Counted from the stretch's first letter, positions 43,242 to 54,270 are shown. The stretch is DNA of 64,000 bases from Gammaproteobacteria bacterium (GCA_002706685.1 PALV01000020.1:242623-306622); one strand, 5' to 3'. Notes: generated by a model not told the origin, from the sequence alone. A program made the numbers and translations.

Positions 43242-44753
43242 TCAGGTATCACGTGCCATGTAACCTTCTAAATCAAGAACCTGTTCCTGCGTAAAACGGA
43301 TACCCAGCTTTGTTCGTCGCCAGAGTATGTCGTCGGCCGTCATCGCCCATTCTTTAGCGATCAGGTAGTCCACTTCGCGAGCATAAAGACCCGGGCCAAA
43401 CTGCCGGCCAAGATCAGCCACTCCATTCACACCATCAAGTAACTCTCGAGTTGATGTGCCGTAGCGTTTCACCCAGGCGGCAATCTGTTGCGCTGGTAAA
43501 GCCGGGTGCTCCTGTTGCAAAACGCTCAGCAATGAAGCCTGGTCAGTAAAATCACCTCCCGGCAGATTGGCGGTCCTGGTCCAGGGCTCCCCCATGTCGG
43601 GAAATATCTCACGAAGCTGACGAAGTGCCGACTCAGCCAGATGCCGGTAGGTTGTGATCTTGCCCCCGTACACCGTTAACAGTGGTGCCTCGCGCCTGTC
43701 GAGCTGAAACGAGTAATCACGGGAGACTTTACTGGCGGACTTTCCGACTGCCTTATCGCTTTCCTCTTCTACCAGCGGCCGGACACCCGCGTAGGTATGA
43801 ACAACATCGGCTGGTGATATATTCCGCTTGAAGTACTGGTTAACCACGTCACACAGATATTCGATTTCCTGCGACGAGATTTTGGCATCTGCTGGATCGC
43901 CGGCGTAATCCTCCTCGGTCGTGCCTATCAAGGTGTAGTCATCTTCGTAGGGAATGACAAACACTACCCGGCCATCAGCATTCTGCAACAGGAAGGCCTC
44001 CTCGCCAGGATGCATTCTTGGTACCACAATATGCGATCCTTTCACCAGTCTCACCGCCCGGTTATCGGTGCCTGATTGTGTGAGGACACGTGTTACCCAT
44101 GGCCCTGCTGCATTAACCACACAGCGAGCACTCACTTTTGTGACCTCACCACTGCGCTCATTCAGAAGTTCAGCCAGCCAGCGACCTTGTTTTCCTTTCT
44201 GCTGCGCTGTCAGGTTGACACAACGATGGCGCGGCAGGACCTGGGCCCCATTGCTGGCAGCCTGCAGGGCATTAAGAATGACCAGGCGTGAATCATCCAC
44301 CCAGCAGTCTGAATATTCGAAACCACGCCGGTAATCGGAGCGCAGTGGTCCGTCGTCACTGAAGGAAATGCTGCGGGATCCGGGTAAAGTGACACGGCGA
44401 GCCAGGTGATCGTACAGGAACAGGCCGATGCGAATCATCCAGGCCGGGCGCAACTGCTTGTGATGAGGTAGCCGAAACCGCATCGGCCAGATGATGTGAG
44501 GGGCGGCACGCAGCAGCACCTCGCGCTCTTCGAGCGACTCGTGGACCAGTTTGAACTGCCAGGTTTCGAGATATCGCAGACCACCATGGATGAGCTTGGT
44601 ACTGGACGAAGAAGTCGCACCGCCAATGTCTGCCTGGTCACACAGGACCACTGACAGACCTCTGCCTGCTGCATCCGCGGCTATGCCGGCTCCATTGACA
44701 CCTGCTCCGACTACCAGCAAGTCAGTTTGTATAACGCCTGATTGATCCGGCAC
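43242..44753 (-). CDS. glpD: Aerobic glycerol-3-phosphate dehydrogenase
   Basis: FAD enzyme at the inner membrane that oxidises glycerol-3-phosphate to dihydroxyacetone phosphate and passes electrons to quinone. The GTG start has AGGGGG six bases upstream and gives 503 residues. The FAD-binding segment is [20 protein letters not shown] with [16 protein letters not shown]. Later marks are [23 protein letters not shown] and [14 protein letters not shown]. It is divergent from glpK across 100 bp, so glycerol catabolism is probably regulated from the shared gap. No glpF or glpR is present. Confidence 0.96.
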   Translation of the reverse strand: MPDQSGVIQTDLLVVGAGVNGAGIAADAAGRGLSVVLCDQADIGGATSSSSTKLIHGGLRYLETWQFKLVHESLEEREVLLRAAPHIIWPMRFRLPHHKQLRPAWMIRIGLFLYDHLARRVTLPGSRSISFSDDGPLRSDYRRGFEYSDCWVDDSRLVILNALQAASNGAQVLPRHRCVNLTAQQKGKQGRWLAELLNERSGEVTKVSARCVVNAAGPWVTRVLTQSGTDNRAVRLVKGSHIVVPRMHPGEEAFLLQNADGRVVFVIPYEDDYTLIGTTEEDYAGDPADAKISSQEIEYLCDVVNQYFKRNISPADVVHTYAGVRPLVEEESDKAVGKSASKVSRDYSFQLDRREAPLLTVYGGKITTYRHLAESALRQLREIFPDMGEPWTRTANLPGGDFTDQASLLSVLQQEHPALPAQQIAAWVKRYGTSTRELLDGVNGVADLGRQFGPGLYAREVDYLIAKEWAMTADDILWRRTKLGIRFTQEQVLDLEGYMARDT

Positions 44754-44771
44754 TTTGTCCCCCTGTACACC

Positions 44772-44796
44772 GTTTACGTATCGAACGTATGTTATA
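44772..44796. promoter_or_regulatory. Candidate glp operator/promoter region
   Basis: The glpD-glpK gap contains TACGT at 44775-44779 and ACGTA at 44785-44789 around ATCGA, followed by TATGTTATAGT that could serve as a -10 for glpK. The dyad loosely recalls GlpR half-sites (TCGAACG), but the match is not strong. Confidence 0.35.
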
Positions 44797-44853
44797 GTAG
44801 CACGCAACAATAAGCGAAAAAGGAGGCCGGTGCGATGGAAACGGAAAACACCT

Positions 44854-46350
44854 ATGAGTGACTATCTGTTGGCTATTGATCAGGGAACGACAAGCAGTCG
44901 GGCCATCATTTTCACGCGGAATGGCGAGCGCGTCGCAGTTGGTCAGCACGATTACCCACAACACTACCCCAATGACGGATGGGTCGAGCATGAAGCCGAA
45001 GATATCTGGACAACAACTGTCCAGAGCTGTCGTGAGGCTCTCACTGCCAGTGGAATCCAGCCGTCAAAATTGGCCGGTATCGGTATCACCAACCAACGCG
45101 AGACCACGCTGATCTGGGATCGTCGCAGCGGCAAACCCATCCATAAAGCCATCGTCTGGCAGGATCGTCGCACTGCAGCCTTCTGTGAGAAGCTTCGATC
45201 ACGCCTTGAGCGTGAGGGACGTCCCGATCTCGTCCAGAAAAAAACCGGCCTTCTTATCGACTCCTATTTCTCGGCCAGCAAGATCCACTGGCTGCTTGAA
45301 AACGTGACCGGCGCACGCGACGCGGCAAAGGCAGGGCATCTCGCTTTTGGCACAATCGACACTTTCCTGTTGTGGCGCCTGACTGGCGGCAAGGAACACA
45401 GCACCGACGCCACGAACGCCTCTCGCACCATGCTGTTCAATATCCAGACGCAGCAATGGGATGAAGAATTACTGGATCTGTTTGATATCCCAGCCTCTTT
45501 GCTACCTCAGGTTAAGGATTGCGCTGCCGACTTTGGGCAAACCTCGTCTGAGCTGCTGGGCGCGCCCGTGCCAATCTGCGGCATGATTGGAGACCAGCAG
45601 GCTGCAGCGTTCGGGCAGGCCTGTTTTCAACCTGGTATGGCAAAGAGTACATATGGCACTGGCTGTTTTTTGCTGATGAATTCCGGCGAACAAATTCTGG
45701 AATCTCGCCACAACCTGCTTGCTACCGTGGCCTACCGGCTTGACGACAAGCCTGTATACGCACTGGAAGGCAGCATCTTCATGGCAGGTGCCACCATGCA
45801 GTGGCTGCGCGATAAACTTGGCCTGTTCAAGTCAGCAGCAGAAACTGAGGCCCTGGCCAATCAGGCTGACCCTGGATTGTCTGTCATGCTGGTGCCAGCA
45901 TTCACTGGCCTGGGAGCGCCCTGGTGGGATGCCGATGCGCGTGGTGCGATTTTCGGTTTGACACGTGACGCAGGTATCCCAGAGATCGTTGCTGCCGCAC
46001 TGATGTCGGTGGCCTATCAGACCAAGGACCTGCAAAAGGCCATGGAGTCAGATGGTCAGCGTCCAACCATGCTGCGCGTAGACGGCGGTATGGCAGACAA
46101 CAATTTTGCGATGCAACGACTTGCCGATTTATTGGGCGGCCCTGTCGACCGACCACAGATCACGGAGACAACCGCCCTTGGCGCCGCCTTTGTAGCAGGT
46201 CTGCAGGCTGGCCTGTATGGCTCACTCGAAGACATTTCAGTGCTGTGGCAGCTGGAGCGTCAGTTCGAGCCTACCCAGCCGAAAGAGTGGCGCGACGCTC
46301 AGTACGCCCGCTGGCTGGACGCCGTGCGCAGAACCCGGAGCCAGTCATGA
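44854..46350 (+). CDS. glpK: Glycerol kinase
   Basis: Phosphorylates glycerol with ATP to glycerol-3-phosphate, the substrate of GlpD. 498 residues from ATG 44854 ([16 protein letters not shown], the ATPase phosphate-1 loop of the FGGY family). [54 protein letters not shown] and [15 protein letters not shown] are all conserved. Its stop overlaps the start of the next gene (ATGA). Confidence 0.97.
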   Translation: MSDYLLAIDQGTTSSRAIIFTRNGERVAVGQHDYPQHYPNDGWVEHEAEDIWTTTVQSCREALTASGIQPSKLAGIGITNQRETTLIWDRRSGKPIHKAIVWQDRRTAAFCEKLRSRLEREGRPDLVQKKTGLLIDSYFSASKIHWLLENVTGARDAAKAGHLAFGTIDTFLLWRLTGGKEHSTDATNASRTMLFNIQTQQWDEELLDLFDIPASLLPQVKDCAADFGQTSSELLGAPVPICGMIGDQQAAAFGQACFQPGMAKSTYGTGCFLLMNSGEQILESRHNLLATVAYRLDDKPVYALEGSIFMAGATMQWLRDKLGLFKSAAETEALANQADPGLSVMLVPAFTGLGAPWWDADARGAIFGLTRDAGIPEIVAAALMSVAYQTKDLQKAMESDGQRPTMLRVDGGMADNNFAMQRLADLLGGPVDRPQITETTALGAAFVAGLQAGLYGSLEDISVLWQLERQFEPTQPKEWRDAQYARWLDAVRRTRSQS

Positions 46351-46985
46351 GAACCTTGCATCTTATTCGGCATGGCGAAACAAACTGGAATCGCGAGCGG
46401 CGCGCACAGGGACAGCAGGAATCTGTTCTGACTGACACCGGCCGTGAGCAGGCCAGACAACTGCGACAGGCATTACGCGACATTCCAGTGCAGGCTGTTT
46501 TTGTCAGCAGCAGTCAGCGCGCCCGCGAAACGGCCGAGATCGCGTTCAGCGAGCGAGGCGTGCCAATGGAATATTGCGACCTGCTCAGGGAAATCAATAT
46601 GGGACCCTGGGAAGGACAACTGTATGCAGACATCCAGAAAAACGATCCGCAGCGCTATCATGCATTCTGGAATCAACCTGATGCGTTTTTGCTGAGCGGT
46701 GCGGAGACCTTTGCCGACATCCAGCATCGAGCGCTGAGCAGACTGGAAAAAATACTGGCAGAAACTGATGCAGGACATATCGCGATCGTCAGCCACGGCG
46801 TCTGGATAAAATCGCTGCTGTGTGCAATCGAAGGCCGCGACCTTGCTGATCTGTGGCAACCTCCTGCCATGCATAACTGTGCACGCAGTACGATACAAAT
46901 CCAGCGCGACGGCAGTCGTCGTATAACTCTCTATTGCGACAAACCTTACGAACACCCTTCCGTGGAGATTCAAAATGAGCACTGA
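46347..46985 (+). CDS. Histidine phosphatase (phosphoglycerate mutase-like)
   Basis: 212-residue cytoplasmic phosphatase. [12 protein letters not shown] carries the catalytic His and Arg; [13 protein letters not shown] holds the acid, and [15 protein letters not shown] the second His. The family includes cobalamin phosphatase and phosphosugar phosphatases, so the substrate is unclear; coupling to glpK suggests a metabolite of glycerol or a neighbouring pathway. Overlaps glpK by four bases and the next gene by 11. Confidence 0.9.
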   Translation: MRTLHLIRHGETNWNRERRAQGQQESVLTDTGREQARQLRQALRDIPVQAVFVSSSQRARETAEIAFSERGVPMEYCDLLREINMGPWEGQLYADIQKNDPQRYHAFWNQPDAFLLSGAETFADIQHRALSRLEKILAETDAGHIAIVSHGVWIKSLLCAIEGRDLADLWQPPAMHNCARSTIQIQRDGSRRITLYCDKPYEHPSVEIQNEH

Positions 46986-47769
46986 AAACAAGACTAAAGC
47001 CGGATTACCGTTAATCTTGACGGTATTAGCGGGCATTGCAGGTATCGGTCTGGGATTGACCGCCCTGGCTGCACCTGTCGGTGTCTGGCTGCAGGCCTGG
47101 GACTTCCGCCAGGGTTTCTCCATTTTGCGTTCAGCCCAGCCACTGGTGGCCTGGATAACGATAGGCTGCGCGCTGGCGACCGTCATCGTCTTTGGACTGG
47201 GGCGTCGGCAGAGTGACAGCAATGCCGGCCGAAACACTGCCATTTGCCTGGCTGCGACAGTGGTTGCGGCAATCGCCTGGTACGTTCCCCAGTCCTATCT
47301 TCCGGGCGCGGGTCGCACGATTCCTCCGATCCATGACATCAGCACGGATGTGGCCAATCCGCCGCAGTTTGTTGATGTGCTGCCACTAAGAGGCAGCAAC
47401 AGCAACCCGACAGTCTATGGCACCGGCAACCCCAACTACACACCTGAGCAGCATGCAGAACTGCAACTTGAAGCCTATCCAGATGTGAGCACTCAGACAT
47501 TCTCAGAGCCTGTCGATGTTGTGTTTGAACGCGCATTGGCGGCAGTCGACGCATTGGGCTGGGAGCTGGTGTCTCAGGTGCCTGATGAGGGGCGCATTGA
47601 GGCCACTGATACAACCTTCTGGTTCCGCTTCAAGGATGATGTCGTCATACGGATTCAGGAGACAGAGGACGGTACGACGGAACTGGATGCTCGTTCAACT
47701 TCCCGCGTTGGTCTGAGTGACGTCGGCAAAAATGCCGAGCGGCTGCGAGCTTTTTTTGCTGAACTATGA
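46975..47769 (+). CDS. DUF1499 membrane protein
   Basis: 264 residues. Three hydrophobic segments (about 12-38, 58-75, 88-105) precede a soluble domain with PPQFVDVLPLRGSNSNP and the DUF1499 pattern ALAAVDALGWELVSQVPDEG and IEATDTTFWFRFKDDVVIRI. RLRAFFAEL ends it. The domain's function is unknown. It overlaps the phosphatase gene by 11 bases, so glpK, the phosphatase and this gene form one unit. Confidence 0.85.
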   Translation: MSTENKTKAGLPLILTVLAGIAGIGLGLTALAAPVGVWLQAWDFRQGFSILRSAQPLVAWITIGCALATVIVFGLGRRQSDSNAGRNTAICLAATVVAAIAWYVPQSYLPGAGRTIPPIHDISTDVANPPQFVDVLPLRGSNSNPTVYGTGNPNYTPEQHAELQLEAYPDVSTQTFSEPVDVVFERALAAVDALGWELVSQVPDEGRIEATDTTFWFRFKDDVVIRIQETEDGTTELDARSTSRVGLSDVGKNAERLRAFFAEL

Positions 47770-47798
47770 ATGAAGTTCCGGTAGGCTTGTCCGCTGGA

Positions 47799-47829
47799 TC
47801 CGGTTGCTGCCTGCAGGGTGGCAACCGGG
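47799..47829. terminator. Hairpin after the glpK unit
   Basis: CCGGTTGC (47800-47807) pairs with GCAACCGG (47821-47828) around a 13-base loop, 30 bases past the DUF1499 stop. There is no T-run, so a Rho-assisted end is possible. It precedes the LspA-like gene. Confidence 0.35.
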
Positions 47830-47872
47830 ACACTCTGGCCAACCGTCAACGGCATAAAATCGCGAGACCGAA

Positions 47873-48403
47873 TTGAATCACACTAAACCCTCACCCCAAT
47901 CCCTTCGGGACCGACTGATAAACGACGCGACGTCGACTCGCCCCCGGGCATTGCTTATTTTCTTGGCGATCGCAGTCACCTGCCTGTCTCTGTCCCAGTT
48001 AAGCAGCTGGCTGGTAAACAGCTCACTGTCTATTGGCAGCAGTGTGGCCGTAGTCGATGGCGTGTTTAATGTCACTCACGTGCGCAATCTGGGCGGTGTT
48101 TTCGGAATGGCGCAGGGCAAAGGCTGGCTGTTTGCGCTTTTCAGTATCGCACTGATATCAGTTCTTTGCTGGTACCTGGTGAAAGGAAAACAGGTTCGCC
48201 AATACGAGTTCATATTTTTCGGCTTTGTCGCCGGAGGCGGAATCAGCAATATCCTTGATCGGCTAATCTACGGAAGTGTTGTCGACTTTATTGATATCCG
48301 CGCAATCCCATTCTGGAACTACGTCTTTAATACTGCCGACGTATTCATCCACGTCGGACTTTGGCCTCTGTTATTTATTGGCCTGTTCTGGCACAGGGAC
48401 TGA
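47873..48403 (+). CDS. Signal peptidase II (LspA)-like protein
   Basis: Four-helix inner-membrane aspartyl peptidase, 176 residues, expected to cleave lipoprotein signals. The motifs NILDRLIYGSVVDFID and FNTADVFIHVGLW supply the paired family Asp residues, and NLGGVFGMAQG corresponds to the substrate-binding segment (usually NxGAAFG). A ~25-residue polar tail precedes the first helix. No ATG exists; the frame opens at TTG with GAG six bases before. It is not beside ileS, so it may be a second copy in the genome. Confidence 0.83.
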   Translation: MNHTKPSPQSLRDRLINDATSTRPRALLIFLAIAVTCLSLSQLSSWLVNSSLSIGSSVAVVDGVFNVTHVRNLGGVFGMAQGKGWLFALFSIALISVLCWYLVKGKQVRQYEFIFFGFVAGGGISNILDRLIYGSVVDFIDIRAIPFWNYVFNTADVFIHVGLWPLLFIGLFWHRD

Positions 48404-48441
48404 ATTGTCAGGCCCCAACTGAACTGGTCCGTTTCTGCTTT

Positions 48442-49557
48442 CTAAGGCAGCACGTCCTGCAGCGCGGCCATCAGCAAACGCACATGGGTGGCGTCCGCGC
48501 TATGTCCCATCAATCCAATACGCCAGATTTGGCCCGCCAGCGGACCCAGGCCTGCGCCAATTTCCAGGTTCCAGTCGCTCAGTAGCGCATTTCTGATCGC
48601 TGTCTCATCCACTCCCTCAGGAACCTTGACAGCATTAAGCTGGGGCAGTCGCGACTCTTTTGCCACAGCCATCTGCAGCCCCATCGCTTCCAGACCTTCA
48701 ACCAGCGTGTGGTGGTGCTGCGCATGCCGAGCCCAGGACTGTTCAAGCCCTTCTTCCTCCAGAATGCTAAGAGCCTCATGGAGAGCATACATGGCATTAA
48801 CTGGCGCCGTATGATGATAGCTGCGCTTTTGCCCGCTCCCCCAATAATCCATTATCAGATTCATATCCAGGAACCAGCTTTGCACACGTTCGCGTCGACT
48901 CTTGATTCGCTCTACTGCTCTGGGGCTAAAACTGACTGGAGAGATACCTGGCACACAGGACAGGCACTTTTGTGTGCCGGAATAGATCGCGTCGATCTCC
49001 CACTCATCGACTTTAAGTTCGATACCACCCAGCGAGGTAACGGCGTCGACTATTGCAAGACAGTCATGTCGATGCGCCAGCGCGGCCAGTGACTTTGCGT
49101 CACTGCGCACACCTGTTGACGTTTCAGCATGAACAAATGCCACGGCTACAGCATCCGGGTTGGCCAACAGGGCTTCCTCGACTTTGCCGGGATCGACAGC
49201 TGCCCCCCACTCTGAGCTAACCATTACCGCAGTGCCACCGCAGCGCTCGACGTTTTCTTTCATTCGCCCGCCAAAAGCACCATTTTGGCAGACAATTACT
49301 TTGTCTCCTGCTTGCACAAGATTTACAAAAACCGCTTCCATCCCAGCTGAACCTGGTGCTGAAACGGGCAAAGTAAGCTCATTTTCTGTCTGAAAGGCAT
49401 ATTGCAGCAGCCGCTTGATATCATCCATCAATCCGATGAAGGCGGGATCAAGATGACCAATAGTTGGACGGCCAAGAGCCTCCAGCACACGCGGACTGAC
49501 ATCAGAAGGACCCGGCCCCATCAAAACCCTGTGTGGTGGATGGAATGTCTTGGTCAT
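48442..49557 (-). CDS. Class V PLP aminotransferase, serine/alanine-glyoxylate type
   Basis: Cytoplasmic PLP enzyme of 371 residues that probably uses serine or alanine as donor and glyoxylate as acceptor. The opening MGPGPSDVSPRVLEALGRP and PVSAPGSAGMEAVFVNL are hallmarks; FVHAETSTGV, DAVTSLGG and SGTQKCLS (PLP lysine) follow, then GLMGHSA near the end. GGGAGGAG precedes the ATG by about four bases. It lies downstream of rplQ past a strong terminator, so it is largely independent of the ribosomal operon. Confidence 0.93.
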   Translation of the reverse strand: MTKTFHPPHRVLMGPGPSDVSPRVLEALGRPTIGHLDPAFIGLMDDIKRLLQYAFQTENELTLPVSAPGSAGMEAVFVNLVQAGDKVIVCQNGAFGGRMKENVERCGGTAVMVSSEWGAAVDPGKVEEALLANPDAVAVAFVHAETSTGVRSDAKSLAALAHRHDCLAIVDAVTSLGGIELKVDEWEIDAIYSGTQKCLSCVPGISPVSFSPRAVERIKSRRERVQSWFLDMNLIMDYWGSGQKRSYHHTAPVNAMYALHEALSILEEEGLEQSWARHAQHHHTLVEGLEAMGLQMAVAKESRLPQLNAVKVPEGVDETAIRNALLSDWNLEIGAGLGPLAGQIWRIGLMGHSADATHVRLLMAALQDVLP

Positions 49558-49571
49558 ATGCTCCTCCCAAA

Positions 49572-49604
49572 CAAAAAAGCCGGGACACAGTCCCGGCTTT
49601 TTTG
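49572..49604 (-). terminator. Rho-independent terminator of the alpha operon
   Basis: GCCGGGA and TCCCGGC around a 5-base loop (49579-49597), with six A on one side and six T on the other, so it works in both directions. It ends the rplQ transcript 45-75 bases after the stop and lies just before the aminotransferase ribosome site. Confidence 0.92.
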
Positions 49605-49648
49605 TATTTGAACGCAGAAAATTATCCGCGACATCAATACAGCTTGCT

Positions 49649-50041
49649 TCAGTCTTCAGCGCCTTCCTCAGCGCTTACACCTGCCGGACGATCCACCAGC
49701 TCTACATAAGCCATAGGTGCTTTATCACCAGCGCGGATACCACATTTCAGGATACGGATGTAGCCACCAGGACGACCCTGGTAACGCGGACCGAGATCCG
49801 TGAACAGCTTACCGACGGCAGACTTGCTACGCAGACGGCTGAAAGCCAGACGACGGTTGGCAACGCTATCCGTCTTGGCCAGGGTAATCAGAGGCTCCGC
49901 AACCATACGCAGCTCTTTTGCCTTGACGACAGTGGTCTTAATAATTTCGTGCTCAACCAGCGAGGCAGTCATGTTACGGAACATGGCCTTACGGTGCGCA
50001 GAGTTTCTGTTCAACTGACGTCCACTATGACGATGACGCAT
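49649..50041 (-). CDS. rplQ: 50S ribosomal protein L17
   Basis: 130 residues; opens [20 protein letters not shown], the diagnostic L17 N-terminus, and includes [16 protein letters not shown]. An acidic tail (SAEEGAED) extends slightly past the usual end. Last gene of the alpha operon. Confidence 0.98.
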   Translation of the reverse strand: MRHRHSGRQLNRNSAHRKAMFRNMTASLVEHEIIKTTVVKAKELRMVAEPLITLAKTDSVANRRLAFSRLRSKSAVGKLFTDLGPRYQGRPGGYIRILKCGIRAGDKAPMAYVELVDRPAGVSAEEGAED

Positions 50042-50110
50042 ATCTACAATTCCTATTTCAACCGCAGCCTCACGGCTGACTCGCTATAGTATTTTAATCC
50101 GATGACGGTA

Positions 50111-51103
50111 TTACTTGTCTTCTGTACGCAGGCTAGCCGGCGGCCAGTTTTCAAGACGCAGGCCCAGTGAAAGTCCACGAGTAGCCAATACGTCTTTAAT
50201 TTCTGTAAGCGACTTTTTACCCAGATTTGGAGTCTTCAGCAGTTCAACTTCTGTGCGCTGAATCAGGTCGCCAATATAATAAATATCTTCCGCTTTCAGA
50301 CAGTTTGCAGAACGAACTGTCAGCTCCAGGTCATCGACCGGACGCAACAGAATCGGGTCAATCTCGTCTTCGGGCTCTTCCGGTGCTGCAGCTTCCTGGC
50401 TTTGCAGGTCAACAAACACAGCCAGCTGGTGCTGCAGGATTGTTGCTGCGCGACGGATCGCTTCTTCTGGATCAATTGTACCGTTCGTACGCAGATCGAT
50501 AATCAGCTTGTCCAGGTCAGTACGCTGCTCTACTCGAGTGCTCTCAACAGAGTAGGCAACGCTCAGCACCGGACTGTAAGTGGCGTCCAACTGCAGACGA
50601 CCAACAGCGCGAGTCTCATCGTCATCATGACGTCGAGAATCGGCAGGAACATAACCTCGGCCTTTACGTACCACCAGTCGCATGTTCAGCTCACCTGAAC
50701 CATTCAGGTTGGCAATCTCGTGCTCCGGATTAACGATCTCGACATTGTGGTCGGTCTCGATATCAGCAGCTGTGACAACGCCAGGGCCTTTCTTGCTCAG
50801 GTTGAGCACGGCCTCGTCCTGGCCGTTCAGAATCACTGCAACACCTTTCAGGTTCAGCAGGATCTCAATAACGTCTTCACGAACGCCTTCGATACTGCTG
50901 TACTCGTGCACAACACCATCGATTTCAACTTCTTCCACTGCACAACCAGGCATGGAAGACAGCAGGATTCTTCTTAATGCGTTCCCCAGAGTATGGCCGA
51001 AACCACGCTCAAGAGGCTCAAGCACCACTTTGGAATGATACTTGTCAAACTCTTCTACCTTGATCAACTGTGGTGTAAGAAAATCCGACAACGAAATCTG
51101 CAT
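50111..51103 (-). CDS. rpoA: RNA polymerase alpha subunit
   Basis: 330 residues, of normal size for Gammaproteobacteria. The N-terminal dimerisation domain includes [23 protein letters not shown] (in two overlapping blocks) and VRGKGRGY-like [10 protein letters not shown]; the linker is rich in Glu/Pro (about 235-250). The alpha-CTD has [20 protein letters not shown] and [19 protein letters not shown], so UP-element and activator contacts are expected. It sits between rpsD and rplQ. Confidence 0.99.
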   Translation of the reverse strand: MQISLSDFLTPQLIKVEEFDKYHSKVVLEPLERGFGHTLGNALRRILLSSMPGCAVEEVEIDGVVHEYSSIEGVREDVIEILLNLKGVAVILNGQDEAVLNLSKKGPGVVTAADIETDHNVEIVNPEHEIANLNGSGELNMRLVVRKGRGYVPADSRRHDDDETRAVGRLQLDATYSPVLSVAYSVESTRVEQRTDLDKLIIDLRTNGTIDPEEAIRRAATILQHQLAVFVDLQSQEAAAPEEPEDEIDPILLRPVDDLELTVRSANCLKAEDIYYIGDLIQRTEVELLKTPNLGKKSLTEIKDVLATRGLSLGLRLENWPPASLRTEDK

Positions 51104-51172
51104 GGGGTCACCCTTAACAATTAGCCCGGTAATGTTTAACTCTACTTCCGAATAACGCCTGTTTAAGCAGGT

Positions 51173-51793
51173 TTACTTGGAGTAAAGCTCGACGATCAGG
51201 TTTTCGTTAATATCCGCTGAGAGATCAGCACGGTCTGGCTTGCGGGTAAACTGACCTTCCAGTTTGCCCGAATCGACAGTGATCCACTCAACCGGCGTAC
51301 GCTGGTTGGCAAGCTCCAGCGCTGACTTGATCCGCAGCTGTTCTTTGGATTTCTGACGAACAGCAACGACATCACCGGGATTAACCTGATAAGACGGCAC
51401 ATTAACAACGCTACCGTTAACAGTGATCGATTTGTGAGACACCAACTGGCGCGACTCAGCGCGAGTTGCTCCGAATCCCATTCGGTACACAACGTTATCC
51501 AGTCGCGACTCAAGCAACTGCAGCAGGTTTTCGCCTGTTGCGCCCTTACGACGGGCTGCTTCCTTGTAATACGTGCGGAACTGACGCTCGAGTACGCCGT
51601 AGATGCGTCGTACTTTCTGCTTTTCACGCAGCTGAACGCCGTAGTCAGACAGACGGCCGCGTCGTGCACCGTGCTGACCCGGAATCGTTTCCGCCTTGCA
51701 CTTGCTGTCGAGCGGGCGAACGCCGCTCTTCAGGAACAGATCGGTTCCTTCGCGTCGTGCGAGTTTACATTTGGGGCCTAGATAGCGGGCCAT
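51173..51793 (-). CDS. rpsD: 30S ribosomal protein S4
   Basis: 206 residues, same length as in E. coli. [20 protein letters not shown] starts it; the S4 RNA-binding part [20 protein letters not shown] is intact. S4 represses the alpha operon by binding the rpsM leader in related bacteria, and a candidate site is at 52697-52745. Confidence 0.98.
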   Translation of the reverse strand: MARYLGPKCKLARREGTDLFLKSGVRPLDSKCKAETIPGQHGARRGRLSDYGVQLREKQKVRRIYGVLERQFRTYYKEAARRKGATGENLLQLLESRLDNVVYRMGFGATRAESRQLVSHKSITVNGSVVNVPSYQVNPGDVVAVRQKSKEQLRIKSALELANQRTPVEWITVDSGKLEGQFTRKPDRADLSADINENLIVELYSK

Positions 51794-51865
51794 ACACTGA
51801 CTCCTGTTTTCTAAATCTCGGTTATTAGCCGGAATAAGCTATTACTGATCCTACGACTCTCGCCT

Positions 51866-52264
51866 TTAGACGCGACGCTTTTTCGGGGGTCGACAACCGT
51901 TGTGGGGAATCGGTGTCACATCAGTGATCACACCCACTTTCAAGCCACAGGCGTTCAAGGCACGCACTGCCGACTCACGGCCAGGGCCAGGACCATTGAC
52001 CTTAACATCCAGGTTTTTCAGACCATAAAGCTCGATGGCAGTCTTACCCGCACGCTCCGCAGCAACCTGAGCGGCAAATGGCGTACTCTTACGCGAACCG
52101 CGGAAACCAGAACCACCAGATGTAGCCCAGCTCAGAGCGTTGCCCTGGCGGTCAGTGATGGTAACGATGGTGTTGTTGAACGACGCATGAATGAATGCAA
52201 TTCCGTCAATAACGGCTTTTCTTGCCTTCTTTTTAGGCGCTGCTTTAGCTGCTGGCTTAGCCAT
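51866..52264 (-). CDS. rpsK: 30S ribosomal protein S11
   Basis: 132 residues with a Lys/Ala-rich N-terminus, then [20 protein letters not shown], the S11 signature, and the invariant end [13 protein letters not shown]. Between rpsM and rpsD in the alpha operon. Confidence 0.98.
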   Translation of the reverse strand: MAKPAAKAAPKKKARKAVIDGIAFIHASFNNTIVTITDRQGNALSWATSGGSGFRGSRKSTPFAAQVAAERAGKTAIELYGLKNLDVKVNGPGPGRESAVRALNACGLKVGVITDVTPIPHNGCRPPKKRRV

Positions 52265-52306
52265 AGAAAATTCCTGAATAAGATTAAAGCGTATTGTCTC
52301 TAAATA

Positions 52307-52663
52307 TTATTTGCGAATCGGCTTGCGCGGACCCTTACGTGTACGGGCGTTAGTCTTGGTGCGCTGACCACGTACTGGCAGTGACCGGCGATGACGAATA
52401 CCGCGGAAACAGCCAAGGTCCATCAATCGCTTGATGCTCATGGATACTTCACGACGCAGGTCACCTTCTACAGTGAACTTGCCAACCTCGGCACGCACAT
52501 TGTCGAGTTCTTCCGGTGACAGTGCACTGGTTTTTGTCGAAGGAGCGATGCCCACGCGTTCACAAATCAACTTAGCGCGCGTGGCACCAATCCCGAAGAT
52601 ATAACTCAGGGAAATAACCAGGTGCTTGTTATCTGGTATGTTGACACCGGCAATACGTGCCAT
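52307..52663 (-). CDS. rpsM: 30S ribosomal protein S13
   Basis: 118 residues, same as E. coli. [20 protein letters not shown] start, [20 protein letters not shown] near the end. First gene of the alpha operon; its leader holds a likely S4-binding structure. Confidence 0.98.
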   Translation of the reverse strand: MARIAGVNIPDNKHLVISLSYIFGIGATRAKLICERVGIAPSTKTSALSPEELDNVRAEVGKFTVEGDLRREVSMSIKRLMDLGCFRGIRHRRSLPVRGQRTKTNARTRKGPRKPIRK

Positions 52664-52696
52664 AGCTTGACTCCAATCTTTTAATTTACGCGTTTA

Positions 52697-52745
52697 CCAG
52701 AGAACCTGGACCCCTAAATTCAGGGGCGCAAAGGATATACTCTGG
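52697..52745 (-). promoter_or_regulatory. Candidate alpha-operon leader structure (S4 binding)
   Basis: In the leader of rpsM the RNA can pair CCAGAG (52740-52745, minus strand) with CTCTGG (52697-52702), enclosing CCCCT/AGGGG (52711-52726). E. coli rpsM has a leader pseudoknot bound by S4 in the same place. The sequence shows nested stems; a pseudoknot with the ribosome site is not established. Confidence 0.5.
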
Positions 52746-52767
52746 CGAATTAAAAATCAACCAGTGC

Positions 52768-52884
52768 TTAACCCTGGCGCTGCTTGTGACGAGGCTCTGC
52801 GTCGCAGATAACTCGTACGACTCGGTTGCGCTTGATCACCTTGCACTTACGGCAGATTTTCTTGACTGATGTTCTGACTTTCAC
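52768..52884 (-). CDS. rpmJ: 50S ribosomal protein L36
   Basis: 38 residues from a GTG start with GGAGAG six bases upstream: [20 protein letters not shown] then [18 protein letters not shown]. The Cys11, Cys14, Cys27 and His33 zinc ligands are present, so this is the zinc-binding form. Last gene of the spc operon, downstream of secY. Confidence 0.97.
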   Translation of the reverse strand: MKVRTSVKKICRKCKVIKRNRVVRVICDAEPRHKQRQG

Positions 52885-52947
52885 TTTCTACTCTCCATTC
52901 AACGTCGGGTATCGCCCGAGACGCTCTAAATTCAAGTTCCCGACGGC

Positions 52948-54270
52948 CTAGCGGCCTCGACCGAAACTACCCAAATTGGACTTTTTCATAAGAGAATCAT
53001 ACTGATGCGACATCAGATGCGCCTGTACCTGTGACATAAAGTCCATGCTTACGACCACAACAATCAACAGCGCGGTGCCGCCCAGGTTAAACGGTACATT
53101 CGCCATCATCTGAAAGAAATTCGGCAACAGACACACGATAGTGATGTAGATCGCACCAAACATGGTCAGTCGCGTCAGAACAGCATCAATGTACTTGGCT
53201 GTCTGCTCACCGGGACGGATACCCGGGATAAATGCACCCGAACGCTTCAGATTATCCGCTACATCTTTCGGGTTAAACACCAGCGCGGTGTAAAAGAAAC
53301 AGAAAAAGATGATCATCGCGCTGAACAGAATTACGTACAGAGGCTGACCCGGACCAATCAGCAGCGCGAGATCCTGCAGCCATTCGGCTCCTTCGCTCTG
53401 TCCAAACCATTGTCCGATGGAAGCCGGAAACAGCAGGATACTGCTGGCGAAAATCGCCGGAATCACGCCCGCCATATTCACCTTGAGAGGCAGATGGCTC
53501 GACTGCGCCTGATAAAGCTTGTTGCCCTGTTGACGCTTGGCGTAGTTAACCGTGATGCGACGCTGCCCGCGCTCGATAAACACAATACCAGCAATCACGA
53601 TGACCGCAATTATGGCCACCACAAACAACAGCAAACCGCTGATCTGACCCTCGTACGCCTGCGACAGCGAGCTGCCTATAGCGGCGGGCAGACCTGCCAC
53701 GATGCCGGCGAAGATCAGCATGGAGATGCCGTTACCAACGCCACGCTCGGTAATCTGCTCACCCAGCCACATCATGAACATCGCACCTGTCACCAGCGAC
53801 ACAATGGCAGTGAAGGTGAAGCCCAGACCCGGGTTGTAAGCCATCGGTGCCAGCAGGCCAACGGCCATGCCAGTACCCTGCACAATCGCCAGCGCCAGAG
53901 CGCCATAACGGGTGTATTGCGTGATCTTGCGACGACCCGACTCACCCTCTTTCTTCAGCTGTGCCAGGTAAGGGTTTACCGCACTCAGAAGCTGCATGAT
54001 GATCGATGCGGAGATATACGGCATGATGCCCAGGGCAACAATACTCATACGCTCCAGCGCACCACCAGAGAACATGTTAAACAGACCGAGGAAGGTACCT
54101 TCGTTCTGACTGAACATGTTAGCCAGCTGCGCTGGATCGATACCAGGAACCGGTATATGCGTGCCGACACGATAGACAAATATGGCAAACAGCAGGAACA
54201 GCAGACGAGCCTTCAGCTCACCTAGTCCCGCTCCAATCCCTTCACCTGACATATTGGGTTTCTTTGCCAT
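52948..54270 (-). CDS. secY: Protein translocase subunit SecY
   Basis: Channel-forming subunit of the SecYEG translocon, 440 residues with ten membrane helices. It includes [57 protein letters not shown] and [14 protein letters not shown] [17 protein letters not shown]. It supplies the envelope proteins of this window, including T2SS substrates. Between rplO and rpmJ. Confidence 0.99.
   Translation of the reverse strand: MAKKPNMSGEGIGAGLGELKARLLFLLFAIFVYRVGTHIPVPGIDPAQLANMFSQNEGTFLGLFNMFSGGALERMSIVALGIMPYISASIIMQLLSAVNPYLAQLKKEGESGRRKITQYTRYGALALAIVQGTGMAVGLLAPMAYNPGLGFTFTAIVSLVTGAMFMMWLGEQITERGVGNGISMLIFAGIVAGLPAAIGSSLSQAYEGQISGLLLFVVAIIAVIVIAGIVFIERGQRRITVNYAKRQQGNKLYQAQSSHLPLKVNMAGVIPAIFASSILLFPASIGQWFGQSEGAEWLQDLALLIGPGQPLYVILFSAMIIFFCFFYTALVFNPKDVADNLKRSGAFIPGIRPGEQTAKYIDAVLTRLTMFGAIYITIVCLLPNFFQMMANVPFNLGGTALLIVVVVSMDFMSQVQAHLMSHQYDSLMKKSNLGSFGRGR

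Noticed and set aside
53410..54225. Plus-strand frame of 271 codons opposite secY
   Set aside because: Shadow of a highly conserved gene; translation is hydrophilic and His/Gln/Arg-rich with no family features.
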